Made by a program: the position numbers and the translations under genes. Under the pieces are notes generated by a model that was not told where the DNA came from, searched no databases, and worked only from the letters and a program-made list of their open reading frames with translations. A stretch of 64,000 nucleotides of DNA from Anaerolineales bacterium (GTDB lineage: Bacteria; Chloroflexota; Anaerolineae; Anaerolineales; UBA6663): contig JADZEK010000105.1 of assembly GCA_020850595.1 (NCBI GenBank), positions 22,025 to 86,024 of the forward strand, written 5' to 3'. Numbering within the stretch: position 1 is the first letter of the stretch; every line of letters begins with the position of its first letter. Shown here one piece after another: positions 29,644-40,399 of the stretch.

Positions 29644-32481
29644 TTAGTTTGTAACGGGGATTGGCGAATCGGTCAACCCAGCGCTTGACGCCTCTGGCGG
29701 CGTGTCAAGCGGCGTATCCAGCGGCGGCAGCGCGAGCGGCTCGGTGGGCGAATCGGAGCCGGGTGTGGGCGGCGCAATAGGCGGCGCTTCGGAGGGCGGC
29801 GCGGGCGGTTCGGAGGGCGGCTGGAGCGTGGCCACGGCCGAGGGCGCGGCAGCGGGCAGCCTGTGGAGGGCAGCCTCCACGGTGCGGGCCAACTGTGGGC
29901 CGGGGTCGCTGGGCAGGGCAGCGGCCAGCTCGGCATTCACGCCGGCCCAGAACAGGCCCGTCCCTGGCAGCGGCACGATCACCTTGGGTAACGGGCTAGA
30001 CGCCACCGGCTCGCGCGCGGCGGCCGTCCAGGGCGCGATGATCAACCGGGCACGGCTCAACGCGGGGGGCGCAACCGGCTCAGCCGCGGCAAAGACGGAA
30101 CGCACGGAGGGCAGCGCTTCCACAGCGGTCGGCGCGTCCTCGGGCATCTCACCCGCCAGCGCGGTGCTCGCGGCGGGGGTCAAGCCCACGGGCAGCAGCG
30201 TGAGGGCGGGCAGGTCGCGGCGCAAGGCGGCCAGCGCCAGGCGGGCAAAACGCCCATCGCCGTCATCCACAATCGCTACAGGCAGGCCGGCCCAGCGGGC
30301 GCCGGCCGCGGCCGCGGCGCGGGCCTGTTGGCGCGCTGCGCGGGCGGCCTGCTGCTCGCGCTCCAGGGCGCGGTCGGCGCTCGCGGACTTGCCATCCTGC
30401 CGCAGCACCCACACATGGTAGAGCCACACGGCCGTGGCGATCACCGCCAGGCCCGCGGCGCGCGCCATGTTGGCGAGCACGTTGCCGCCCTCGCCCAGGC
30501 GCAGCACGGCGTTGAGCAATTGGTAGACCACCGTGATCGCGCTCACCAGGGTCACAATCACGGCCACGAGCGCGAAGCCGTAGAGGTAGAGGCGGCGCAG
30601 CCAGGAGCGGCGGGCGGCGGCCGCGCCCGGTCCGGCGGCGCGCGTGGCGGCCTGCGCGGGCCACCAGGCCAGCGCCCACACCGGCAGCCCGGCCAGGAGC
30701 GCGGCCAGGTTGGCGGCGAACGTACTGCGCAGCGCCGCATTGGCGCGCAAACCGGCCGCCAAAAAGCTGATGGCGTCGCTGAGCACGCCGGCCAGCCCGT
30801 ACAGGAACGCGCCCAGGCCAAAGGCCGCCACCAGATACCAATAGAGCCGCTGCAGGCCGCCCTGCAGCGACGACTCGGCGGCGCGGGCGATGTCGCCGCG
30901 CAGCACCAGGCCGTGATAGACCCACAGCGCCAGCGCGGCAATAATCACCGCAACCGAGAAGGCCAACTGGCCCTCGGTAGGCAAGCCCAGCAGCCGCCGC
31001 AGCAGGCCGTTGAGCGTAAGCCCGGCGGTGATGATCGCGGCATTCACGGCGGCGAAAATGATGACGTACAGATAGACCTTGCGCAGGTCAGAACGGCGCT
31101 CATCTGCCTGGCCGCGGGCGAACAGCCGGCCCACCCACAGCCAGTGGTAGAGCCAGAGCGGCACGCCCACCAGCAGCCAGGCCAACGCCTCGCGCAGGGC
31201 CACCCGGCCGCGCAGGCCGCTGAAGAGCGCGTCTTGCACACCGATCAGGCCGGCCGTGGTGAGCGCCACTCCCAGGCCGCTGAACCCGTAGAGATACAAA
31301 CGCCGCAGAAATCGCCCGGTCTCGCGGAAGCCGCCTGGCTCAGCCGCATCCATCTCCAGCGCGCGGGCGGCCTGCCCCCACAGCCACTGGTGATAGGCCC
31401 ACACCAGCAACCCGGGCAGCAGCAGGGCGGCGCTGCCGGCATACGTCTGCGCGCCAGCCCGCAAGCCGCTGAACAGCCACACCAGCGCTGCCAGGCCGCC
31501 CGCCGTCGCCGCGCCGAGGCCGACCACGCTGAACGCGACCGCAAACAGCCAGCGGAACGGCCGCGCCGCCGGCAGCGCCACGCGCCGCACGGCCCACTCG
31601 TGATAGGCCCACAGGCCGAGGCCGGTGGTGAGAAGGCCGAACGCAACCGGGGGATGATCCAGCGCGCCGAGGAACAGGCGCTCGGCCAGGCGCGTGAGCA
31701 CGTCGCTCAGGCCGAGGAGGATCAGCAGCACGCCGGCGGCAGCGGCGACGGAGGCGTAGACCCAGCGCAGCCCGTCGCCCACGGGCGAGGGCAGCCGCGC
31801 ACGACGGGCGTGGCGCTGCCATTCGTGGAAGGCCCACAGCGGCAGGCCCACGGCCAGCAGGCCCAGCCCGCTCGGCCCCTGGCGCGCGGCGTTGCCGGCC
31901 AGCCAGTCAATCAGCGCCGCCTGCACCAGGAAGAAGCCAACCGCCGCCAGCGCGAGGCCTACGCCTGACCACAGCAGGCTATAGAGATGAAACAGCCCGC
32001 GCGTGGCTCCCGACTGCGGCAGGCCGGGCCGGGTCGCAAGCCATTGGTGATAGGCCCAGACCGGCCCCAGCACCGCCCAGGCCGCCAGCAGAGCGCCAAA
32101 GGACTGCGCAACCTCGCCGGCGCCGACCTCGGCTCGGAAGAACACAAACCGCGCCAGCGTGGACACCAGCGCGCCGGCCGCGACGGAAGCCAAGGCGAGG
32201 GCGCTGCCTTGATGCGCGAGGAGGTAGAGATGATAGAGGAACGCGCCGCGCTCGGTTGGGTCGCGGCGGGCGAGCGCCAGCGCCCACAGCCAGTGGCCCA
32301 AGAAGATCGGCCCGGCCACGATGAGCACCGCCAACTGAAGCGTAAAGAAAAAGGCGTTGGGCCGGTCGGCTCCGACGGCCCAACTGAACCCGCCGCTGAG
32401 CAGCGTCACCAGCGCGTTGGCCGCGGCTTGCAGGCTGATGAAGCAGACGATGTAGAGGTAGAGGCGGCGGATCGTGACCAT
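29644..32481 (-). CDS. DUF5671-like multi-repeat membrane protein with unknown C-terminal cytosolic domain
   Basis: Repeated [RRLYLYxxxxxGL...LxxxLWAYHxW] modules (about 8 copies); P-rich C-terminus; ORF to 32496, ATG 32481. Confidence 0.7.
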   Translation of the reverse strand: MVTIRRLYLYIVCFISLQAAANALVTLLSGGFSWAVGADRPNAFFFTLQLAVLIVAGPIFLGHWLWALALARRDPTERGAFLYHLYLLAHQGSALALASVAAGALVSTLARFVFFRAEVGAGEVAQSFGALLAAWAVLGPVWAYHQWLATRPGLPQSGATRGLFHLYSLLWSGVGLALAAVGFFLVQAALIDWLAGNAARQGPSGLGLLAVGLPLWAFHEWQRHARRARLPSPVGDGLRWVYASVAAAAGVLLILLGLSDVLTRLAERLFLGALDHPPVAFGLLTTGLGLWAYHEWAVRRVALPAARPFRWLFAVAFSVVGLGAATAGGLAALVWLFSGLRAGAQTYAGSAALLLPGLLVWAYHQWLWGQAARALEMDAAEPGGFRETGRFLRRLYLYGFSGLGVALTTAGLIGVQDALFSGLRGRVALREALAWLLVGVPLWLYHWLWVGRLFARGQADERRSDLRKVYLYVIIFAAVNAAIITAGLTLNGLLRRLLGLPTEGQLAFSVAVIIAALALWVYHGLVLRGDIARAAESSLQGGLQRLYWYLVAAFGLGAFLYGLAGVLSDAISFLAAGLRANAALRSTFAANLAALLAGLPVWALAWWPAQAATRAAGPGAAAARRSWLRRLYLYGFALVAVIVTLVSAITVVYQLLNAVLRLGEGGNVLANMARAAGLAVIATAVWLYHVWVLRQDGKSASADRALEREQQAARAARQQARAAAAAGARWAGLPVAIVDDGDGRFARLALAALRRDLPALTLLPVGLTPAASTALAGEMPEDAPTAVEALPSVRSVFAAAEPVAPPALSRARLIIAPWTAAAREPVASSPLPKVIVPLPGTGLFWAGVNAELAAALPSDPGPQLARTVEAALHRLPAAAPSAVATLQPPSEPPAPPSEAPPIAPPTPGSDSPTEPLALPPLDTPLDTPPEASSAGLTDSPIPVTN

Positions 32482-32502
32482 ATGGGCGTCCTTCACGCTG
32501 AC

Positions 32503-34161
<1,659 letters not shown>

Positions 34162-34228
34162 TCCTTTCGGCGCGGGGAGATTATAGAGAGATTCAGGGTT
34201 TGGCGCGCAGACGACGAGCGGCCTCGGC

Positions 34229-34234
34229 TATAAT
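34229..34234 (+). promoter_or_regulatory. -10 element TATAAT upstream of nitroreductase
   Basis: ggcTATAATcgcc in divergent intergenic region; -35 unclear. Confidence 0.4.
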
Positions 34235-34279
34235 CGCCGCAACAGCTTATGGCCCTATCCTATAAGGAACAGCGCTCTG

Positions 34280-34840
34280 ATGGATGCTCTGGAAGCGATC
34301 TTTTTTCGCCAATCAATTAAGAATATGCGGCCCGACCCGGTGTCGCGGGAGCTGCTGGAGAAGATTCTGGCGGCAGGCGCGCAGGCGCCTAACCATCACA
34401 AGGTGCGGCCCTGGCGGTTTGTGGTGCTGCAAGGCACGGCCCGCGACGCGCTGGGCGCGGTGATGGCGCAGGCCCTGGCGCGGCGCGACCCGGCCGCGCT
34501 GCCCGAAGCGCTGGCGGTCGAGCGGGCCAAGCCGCTGCGCGCGCCGGTGGTCATCGCCGTCGGGGTGGACAAGGCGGTCGGGCCGAAGGTGGTGGAGTTT
34601 GAGAACGTGTGCGCCGCCGCCGCCGCCGCGCAGAACATGCTGCTGGCCGCGCACGCGCTGGGGCTGGGCGGCATGTGGCGCTCGGGCGATGCGATCTTTG
34701 ACCCGGCGGTGCGTGAGGCGCTGGGCTTTGCGGCCGATCAGCCGATGGTGGGGTTCCTATACTTCGGCTACTCGGCGGCCGAAGTGCCGCCGCCGGCCCG
34801 CCCTGGCGCGGAGGACCGCACGGTGTGGCGCGGGGAGTAG
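34280..34840 (+). CDS. nitroreductase family protein
   Basis: IFFRQSIKNMRPDPVSRELLEKILAAGAQAPNHHKVRPWRFVVLQG...AAAQNMLLAAHALGLGGMWRSG. Confidence 0.93.
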   Translation: MDALEAIFFRQSIKNMRPDPVSRELLEKILAAGAQAPNHHKVRPWRFVVLQGTARDALGAVMAQALARRDPAALPEALAVERAKPLRAPVVIAVGVDKAVGPKVVEFENVCAAAAAAQNMLLAAHALGLGGMWRSGDAIFDPAVREALGFAADQPMVGFLYFGYSAAEVPPPARPGAEDRTVWRGE

Positions 34841-34878
34841 TGGTGGGAGGTGAGAGGTGGGAGGGGCGAGTAATCAAA

Positions 34879-34904
34879 CGGCGGCCGTCACGAGACGGCC
34901 GCCG
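34879..34904. terminator. bidirectional hairpin CGGCGGCCGTC-ACGA-GACGGCCGCCG
   Basis: Perfect 11-bp stem between convergent genes, followed by AGTTGTTT. Confidence 0.7.
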
Positions 34905-34929
34905 AGTTGTTTCGCGAGGCGGTGACGGC

Positions 34930-36042
34930 TCAGGCGCGCACGCCGCTGAAGCGCAGGAACGATCCGTCGCGGGCGGTGCGCAGGTCTTTGACGCCCGCCG
35001 CCAGCAGCAGCGCCGTGAGCGCGGCGGTAGAGCGTAGCCCCGGCAGGTAACGCCGGCCGGCTTGCACAACGAGATTGGTGAACGGCGCGCCGTCGTCAAT
35101 CAGCGCCACACCGGCCACGGGGGCGTTCAGCCGCACCGCGCGCACCATCTGCGTCAGCTCGCGCTCAGGCGCGGCATAGCGCTGGAGGCCGTTGCTCCAC
35201 AGGCCGTCAATCACCTGGTCTTGCACAGGCAGCAGGCGCGGCGTGCCGCGCACATAGTAGAGGTTGTTCAGCCCGGCCAGCCGGCCGCGCCGCCGAATCT
35301 CCAGCAGCACATCCCACTTGTTGCTCAGGCACAGCACGCGGGCGCGCGGGTTGGCCCGCGCCATCTCGATCTCATAGGTGCCGCGCCCGGCGGGCACGGA
35401 GAGCACCCAGCCCGCCCCGGCGCGCGAGGCCACCGCGCCGCAAAAGGCCGCGTTGCCGGCATGGCTGCGGCCGGCCAGCGCCAACCCCAGGGGCCGCAGC
35501 AGGTCTTGCACGTAGCTGTCGTCGGCCTCCAACTGCTCGGCGGGCGAGGCCGGCGGCGCGATAAAGTCGGGGATGCCGTCGAGCAGGGCGTAGTGGGCGC
35601 TGGTCGCGCTGTCGGTCAACAGGCGGCCGTCGTAGTCGAGGCGGCGGCCGCCGCCGGGCGCGGCCAGCACCTCCAGCAGTTCGGCGGGAAAGGCGGCGCG
35701 CAGCGGGCGGTAGCGATCGCGGATACGTTGCTGTTCCTGCGCCACCACGTACGCGGCGGCGGCGGCGCTCAGCGCGCCGATGACCAAGGGCGCCAGCGTT
35801 GAGCGGCGACGACGGCGGCCGGCCGCGGCCCGCCGCCGTTCGCGGGCGGCGGCCACCTTGGGCGTCACCGTTCCGGCGGCCGGGGCCAGGCGGTCAAGCG
35901 CGCGCTCGGCCAGCGGCAGCATGCGCCGCACCAGCCGGTCGGCGCGCGTATCGGGCAGATCGAGCTTGGGGCGGCGGCTCAGGGCGGCCTCCGCCGCCCG
36001 CAGCCCCAACCCGATCACCTCGAGGACAGTCTCGGGTTTCAT
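34930..36042 (-). CDS. methyltransferase-like protein with Trm112-like segment
   Basis: LLEVLAAPGGGRRLDYDGRLLTDSATSAHYALLDGIPDFI resembles Trm112p-like; downstream class I MTase-like fold. Confidence 0.6.
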   Translation of the reverse strand: MKPETVLEVIGLGLRAAEAALSRRPKLDLPDTRADRLVRRMLPLAERALDRLAPAAGTVTPKVAAARERRRAAAGRRRRRSTLAPLVIGALSAAAAAYVVAQEQQRIRDRYRPLRAAFPAELLEVLAAPGGGRRLDYDGRLLTDSATSAHYALLDGIPDFIAPPASPAEQLEADDSYVQDLLRPLGLALAGRSHAGNAAFCGAVASRAGAGWVLSVPAGRGTYEIEMARANPRARVLCLSNKWDVLLEIRRRGRLAGLNNLYYVRGTPRLLPVQDQVIDGLWSNGLQRYAAPERELTQMVRAVRLNAPVAGVALIDDGAPFTNLVVQAGRRYLPGLRSTAALTALLLAAGVKDLRTARDGSFLRFSGVRA

Positions 36043-36061
36043 GGGCCTCTATCTACACCCC

Positions 36062-36754
36062 TTAGCGCGGAAAGCTGCCGGCCCGCGCCGCCGGCCGCGG
36101 CAGTTCGCACCCATAGGGAATGGTACAGGGCGGGTCGGGGTCGCGGTTGTTGAGCAGCGCGTTCACCGACTTATCCAGAAACAACACGCGGGCGTCGCGC
36201 TCTTCTTGCGTGGCGTCATCCAGCGCGCCGATGTAGCGCGCCAGCCCCTGCCGGTCGAGCACGAAGAAGTGCGGCGTCTTTTCGGCGCGGTACAGGTCAG
36301 CTACGCGGTGGTCGAAATCCATCAGCACCGGATAGCGCAGGTGGCGACTCTGCGTCTCGTAGCGGATCTGGCTTTCAAGCTCGTTGTAATTGGAGGCGAT
36401 GCCGACAATGCGCACCCCTTTGCTTTCCCAGGTGAGGGCGCGATAGACGAGTAGCACGTCGGCCCGGCGGCTCCAGGCGCACTCCGCCGACCAGAAGTTG
36501 AGGATGACGATGTAGCCGCGCAGGTCGGCGAGCGAGAGGCGGCCGCCGTCTACAATTGGGAGGGTGAAGTCGGGGGCGAGGCGGTTGAGCCAATAATGCG
36601 GTTCGTTGGGCACGACCTGGCGCGGCTCGACCCGCCGCGTGTGCGCCTGGGCGGCTTCCATCCGGCGCGTCTCGGCGCGAACGGCATCTACCCAGCGGGC
36701 CTCGGAGTCGGACTTGCGAGGGTCTTGCTTGGGGTCGCGGTTCACGGCAGCCAC
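36062..36754 (-). CDS. redoxin/TlpA-like thioredoxin-fold protein (CxxS active site)
   Basis: APDFTLPIVDGGRLSLADLRGYIVILNFWSAECAWSRR. Confidence 0.85.
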   Translation of the reverse strand: MAAVNRDPKQDPRKSDSEARWVDAVRAETRRMEAAQAHTRRVEPRQVVPNEPHYWLNRLAPDFTLPIVDGGRLSLADLRGYIVILNFWSAECAWSRRADVLLVYRALTWESKGVRIVGIASNYNELESQIRYETQSRHLRYPVLMDFDHRVADLYRAEKTPHFFVLDRQGLARYIGALDDATQEERDARVLFLDKSVNALLNNRDPDPPCTIPYGCELPRPAARAGSFPR

Positions 36755-38172
36755 TCCGGTAAGTAGCCCTGGACCAGCCGAACAGGAACCGGCTTCTCAG
36801 CCGACCCGGCGGCGGCGCTAACCAGCCAGATCTCGGCGGGGGCAGTTTGGTCAGACACTTGAAAGCGCATGTAGGCCAGCCACCTCCCATCCGGGCTCCA
36901 GATGAAAGCACTGTGATTATAAAGCGGATCGTCGGTTAGCGCGTAGGCGCCCGCGCCGTCAGGCCGCATGAGCCACAACTGGCGGCCGGGGGTCCACTGG
37001 CCGCGCACGACCTGTTTGCGGCCAAAGGCGATCCAACCGCCGCCGGGAGAGAAAGCAGGCGAGCCGTCGTCCACGAGCGCTTGATCGCCGGAGAGGTTGA
37101 GGCGGGCATTGGTAGCCACGGTGACGCGCGTGAGATAGGTTAGGAAAGCGCCGGTCAGCTCATCGGCGCCGGGCGCGGTTTCACCGGCGGGCAGGTCGGG
37201 GAAGGCCAGCTCGGGGTAGACGATGAAAACGCCGTCGGGCGACCAGGCGCCCATCTGGCCGGAGGCGTTGGGCACAAAGGTCAGGGCGCCGGTCGTGAGG
37301 TCGTGGACGACCACGGCCTCGAGGCCGGTGTCGAGGTAGGCCAGGCGGCCGTCCGGCGACCAGACCGGGAAGCGCGTCTCGTTGTCGCTCATCAACTCGT
37401 CGGCGCCGGTTGCCAGGGTGCGCACATAGACGTGGGCGGCCCCCAGCCCCGGCGCGCCGGCCAGCCCCAGCACGAGCGCCTGGCGCTGGTAGGCCAGCCG
37501 CAGACCATCCGGCGAGTAAGCCGGCGAGACGCACGCCTCGCCGGGGCAGAGCAGCAGGTCGGCCGCGCCGGTGCCGTCGGTGTTGATCAGGCGCAGGTCG
37601 GCTCCGCCGTCGGCGCGGCGCGCGGCGTAGGCGATCTGCGCGCCATCGGGGCTGAGGGCATAATCATAGACGCCGTACGGCTCAGCGGTCACGGCCAACG
37701 GTTCGGGGCCGCCGTCTATGGGGGTGAGATACAGGTTGGGCGGATCGCCGGTCAGGTAGGCCAGCCGCAGCGGGCCGACGCTGAAGCTCCAGGCTTGCGC
37801 GCCGAGCAGGGGCAGGCCGGCCTGGCTGCGCCCGCCGGCGAGCTGCACCGTGACGGTGCTGCTGAGCGGCCAGGCTTCAATGGGGCGGAAGATGAGGCTG
37901 TTGCCGTCCCAGGCGGTCGTGCCCAGCGTGGGCGGGTCAAAGGTGAGGGCCTGCTCGACGGAGGCGACGTCCATCGGGCGGCTGAAGGTCAGGCGCAGCG
38001 GGGCGCGGGCTGAGACCAGCACCGCGCCGGGCGCGGGCGAGCGGCTGACGAGGCGCGGGAGGGCAAGCAGCGCCGCGATGCCCAGCCCCACCAGCAGCCC
38101 GGCGGCGGCCAACAGCAGCCACAGGCTGGAGCAGCCGCGGGCACGGCGCGCGCTGTAGCCGTAGGGCGCCAT
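36742..38172 (-). CDS. Ig-like (SbsA type) + TolB/PD40 beta-propeller membrane protein
   Basis: Repeated SPDGxxxAYxR blades; N-terminal TM and APLRLTFSRPMDVASVEQALTFDP. Confidence 0.85.
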   Translation of the reverse strand: MAPYGYSARRARGCSSLWLLLAAAGLLVGLGIAALLALPRLVSRSPAPGAVLVSARAPLRLTFSRPMDVASVEQALTFDPPTLGTTAWDGNSLIFRPIEAWPLSSTVTVQLAGGRSQAGLPLLGAQAWSFSVGPLRLAYLTGDPPNLYLTPIDGGPEPLAVTAEPYGVYDYALSPDGAQIAYAARRADGGADLRLINTDGTGAADLLLCPGEACVSPAYSPDGLRLAYQRQALVLGLAGAPGLGAAHVYVRTLATGADELMSDNETRFPVWSPDGRLAYLDTGLEAVVVHDLTTGALTFVPNASGQMGAWSPDGVFIVYPELAFPDLPAGETAPGADELTGAFLTYLTRVTVATNARLNLSGDQALVDDGSPAFSPGGGWIAFGRKQVVRGQWTPGRQLWLMRPDGAGAYALTDDPLYNHSAFIWSPDGRWLAYMRFQVSDQTAPAEIWLVSAAAGSAEKPVPVRLVQGYLPEWLP

Positions 38173-38185
38173 GCGCTAGGCAGGC

Positions 38186-38503
38186 CTAGGCCTCCGGCAG
38201 ATGCCGCGCCACACGCTGCACTTCGGCCAGCAGCGCGGCGGCATCGTTCCATTCGGCGGGGTTAGCCTCGCGCGTCGGGTCAGGCGAGTAAAACTCCAGC
38301 GCCCAGAGGATATCCCAGATCAGGCGGGCTTCTTCTTTGGAGCGATAGGCCGGGCGGCCCTGGCGCTCGATGGTTTCGTGCAGGCCGCGGAAATGGGCCA
38401 CCAGATCGGCTACGGGGCGGCGGCCGGCGGCCACATCGGCGATGAGGCCGCGCAGCGCGGCCAGGCCCGCGGCGGGTTCAGTGGCAGGTTGAGGTGGGAG
38501 CAT
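38186..38503 (-). CDS. hypothetical protein
   Basis: 105 aa ORF starting MLPPQPATEPAAGLAAL. Confidence 0.6.
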   Translation of the reverse strand: MLPPQPATEPAAGLAALRGLIADVAAGRRPVADLVAHFRGLHETIERQGRPAYRSKEEARLIWDILWALEFYSPDPTREANPAEWNDAAALLAEVQRVARHLPEA

Positions 38504-38536
38504 GGGGGGCGCACCTCCAGGCGGGGCGAGAAACAT

Positions 38537-38564
38537 GCGGGGGAGGGGGCACCCCCTCCCCCGC
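38537..38564 (-). terminator. perfect GC hairpin GCGGGGGAGGGGG/CCCCCTCCCCCGC downstream of citrate synthase
   Basis: 13-bp inverted repeat with 2-nt loop; no clear U-tract. Confidence 0.4.
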
Positions 38565-38580
38565 GCACACCGGGTGAAGC

Positions 38581-39729
38581 CTAGCCGCGGTCGACCAGCG
38601 GCACAAAGGTCTGGTGCTTGGGGCCGATGTAGTCGGCGCCAGGGCGGATGAGCGTGGCGTCTTTGTATTGCTCGATCACGTGGGCGCTCCAGCCCGCGAC
38701 GCGCGAAATGGCGAAGACACAGGTGTCGAGCGCGGTGGGGATACCCAGGTAGTACAGCATGGGGGCCGAGAAGAAGTCCACGTTGGGGTAAAGCTCCTTG
38801 TGGCGCAGCACGGCCGCTTCGACCCCCAGGGCCATATCCACATACTGCGCGCCGTTGGCCTGGGCTTGCTCCATGCGCCGCGCCCACTCCAGCAAGTGCC
38901 GGGCGCGCGGGTCGCCGCTCTTGTAGATGCGGTGGCCGATGCCCATAATCTTGCGCTTGGTGGCGAAGGCGTTGTCCACGAACGCATCCACCCGGCCCAG
39001 ATCGCCGATTTCGAGCAAGGTGTTCATGGTGGCTTCGGCCGCGCCGCCGTGCAGGTTGCCCTTCAGCGCGCCGATGGCGGCGGTGATGGCGGCGTGCAGG
39101 TCGGCGTTGGTGGAGGAGGCGACGCGCGCCGTGAAGGTGGAGGCGTTGAGCGAGTGATCGGCCAGGAGGACCAGATAGAGGTCCATGGCCCGGTTCGAGA
39201 GGTCGCTTTGCGCTTGGCCGTGCAGCATGTAGAGGAAGTTGGCGGCGTGGCCCAGGGCGCCGTTGGGCGCGAGGACGGCGTGGCCCGCGTTGTGGCGATG
39301 AATGGCGGCCACGACCGTCGGGAACTGGGCCACCAGCTTGAGGGCTTTGCGCAGCGTGGCCTCAAGCGAGATGTCTTCGACCTCCGGCTCGTAGTAGGCC
39401 AGCATGGAGACCGCCGTGCGCAGCACGTCCATGGGCGTAGCTGAGGCCGGCGCGGCCGTGATGTGGTCGAGAATGGGCTGCGGCAGCGCGCGCTGCGCGG
39501 TCAACTCCTGCTGGAAAGCACCGAGTTGGGCGGCGGTGGGCAGCGCGCCGTGGAACAGCAGGTATACCACTTCTTCGTAGGAGGCCTGGCCGGCCAGGTC
39601 GTGGATGTTAAAGCCGCGATAGGTGAGGACGCCATTGGCGCCGTCAACCGACGAGAGCGCGGTTTGGGCGGCAATGACGCCGACCAGGCCCTTGGCGAAG
39701 GCCGGCGCGGCAACGGGCGAGGTGCTCAT
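38581..39729 (-). CDS. gltA: citrate synthase
   Basis: Start MSTSPVAAPAF; LTYRGFNIHDLAGQASYEEVVYLLFHGALP...GIGHRIYKSGDPRA...APMLYYLGIP. Confidence 0.95.
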   Translation of the reverse strand: MSTSPVAAPAFAKGLVGVIAAQTALSSVDGANGVLTYRGFNIHDLAGQASYEEVVYLLFHGALPTAAQLGAFQQELTAQRALPQPILDHITAAPASATPMDVLRTAVSMLAYYEPEVEDISLEATLRKALKLVAQFPTVVAAIHRHNAGHAVLAPNGALGHAANFLYMLHGQAQSDLSNRAMDLYLVLLADHSLNASTFTARVASSTNADLHAAITAAIGALKGNLHGGAAEATMNTLLEIGDLGRVDAFVDNAFATKRKIMGIGHRIYKSGDPRARHLLEWARRMEQAQANGAQYVDMALGVEAAVLRHKELYPNVDFFSAPMLYYLGIPTALDTCVFAISRVAGWSAHVIEQYKDATLIRPGADYIGPKHQTFVPLVDRG

Positions 39730-39849
39730 GAGGCAGTGCTCCTTATACGCACTAAAACGCACCACCGGGGGCTACGAGCCAAGACCAGGGGTGCGTCCAG
39801 GGATCAACTGTGGAACGACAGAGTTGATATTTTGGCTACGATTGGCGCG

Positions 39850-39878
39850 ATTCTATCATCCCTAGGGAGGGGCGTCAA
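39850..39878 (-). promoter_or_regulatory. promoter TTGACG-17-TAGAAT for citrate synthase
   Basis: Minus-strand hexamers with exact 17-nt spacer. Confidence 0.7.
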
Positions 39879-39933
39879 ACGAGAGTCAGGTAAGCGATAA
39901 ACGTCACAATCGGTTTTGGCGCGGGGCCAGCAC

Positions 39934-39965
39934 AAAAAAAGCCACCGGGACTCGCCCGATGGCTT
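39934..39965 (-). terminator. rho-independent terminator AGCCATCGGGCGAGTCCCGGTGGCTTTTTTT
   Basis: Stem plus T7 on minus strand downstream of 40012 gene. Confidence 0.85.
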
Positions 39966-40011
39966 AAAGGACGCGCCAGACTCACCCGGGCCAAACCGCG
40001 GCCAGAGCCGG

Positions 40012-40206
40012 TCAGCGGACCAGCAACCCCCACGCCATGAGCAGCATGACGGGCGCGGCCACAGCCAGGGCGATGCCCGCCCGGGCGGGTGCGCTCAGCC
40101 GGCGCGCCGACTGCACCGGGGAGTAGGTCGAGGCAGCTTCGACGGCGCGCACGTGGTCGGCCTGGCGGTCAAGCGCCGCAGCTAAGTGAGCATCGAGCGG
40201 ATACAT
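40012..40206 (-). CDS. small single-TM protein
   Basis: MYPLDAHLAAALDRQADHVRAVEAAST... C-terminal TM; dedicated terminator. Confidence 0.6.
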   Translation of the reverse strand: MYPLDAHLAAALDRQADHVRAVEAASTYSPVQSARRLSAPARAGIALAVAAPVMLLMAWGLLVR

Positions 40207-40399
40207 GGTGATCTCCTTCTCCACTACCAGTTCTGTTTCAACGTGCTTAGAATAGCGGCAGCCGGCCCGGTTGTCGCCCTCACAAAAGGAGGGGAAATGG
40301 GAGGGAATTGGTCGGCAGGGGCGGCGCGGCGGCGGGGGCGGCCGCTACCAAGACGGTATAATCTGCCTGTTTCTGCATAGACCAACCAAGGACGGTGCC

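Noticed and set aside
30328-31968. 546-aa plus-strand ORF opposite the DUF5671-like gene
   Set aside because: Arg/Gln/His-rich shadow ORF; no RBS or domain; opposite strand has clear TM-repeat protein
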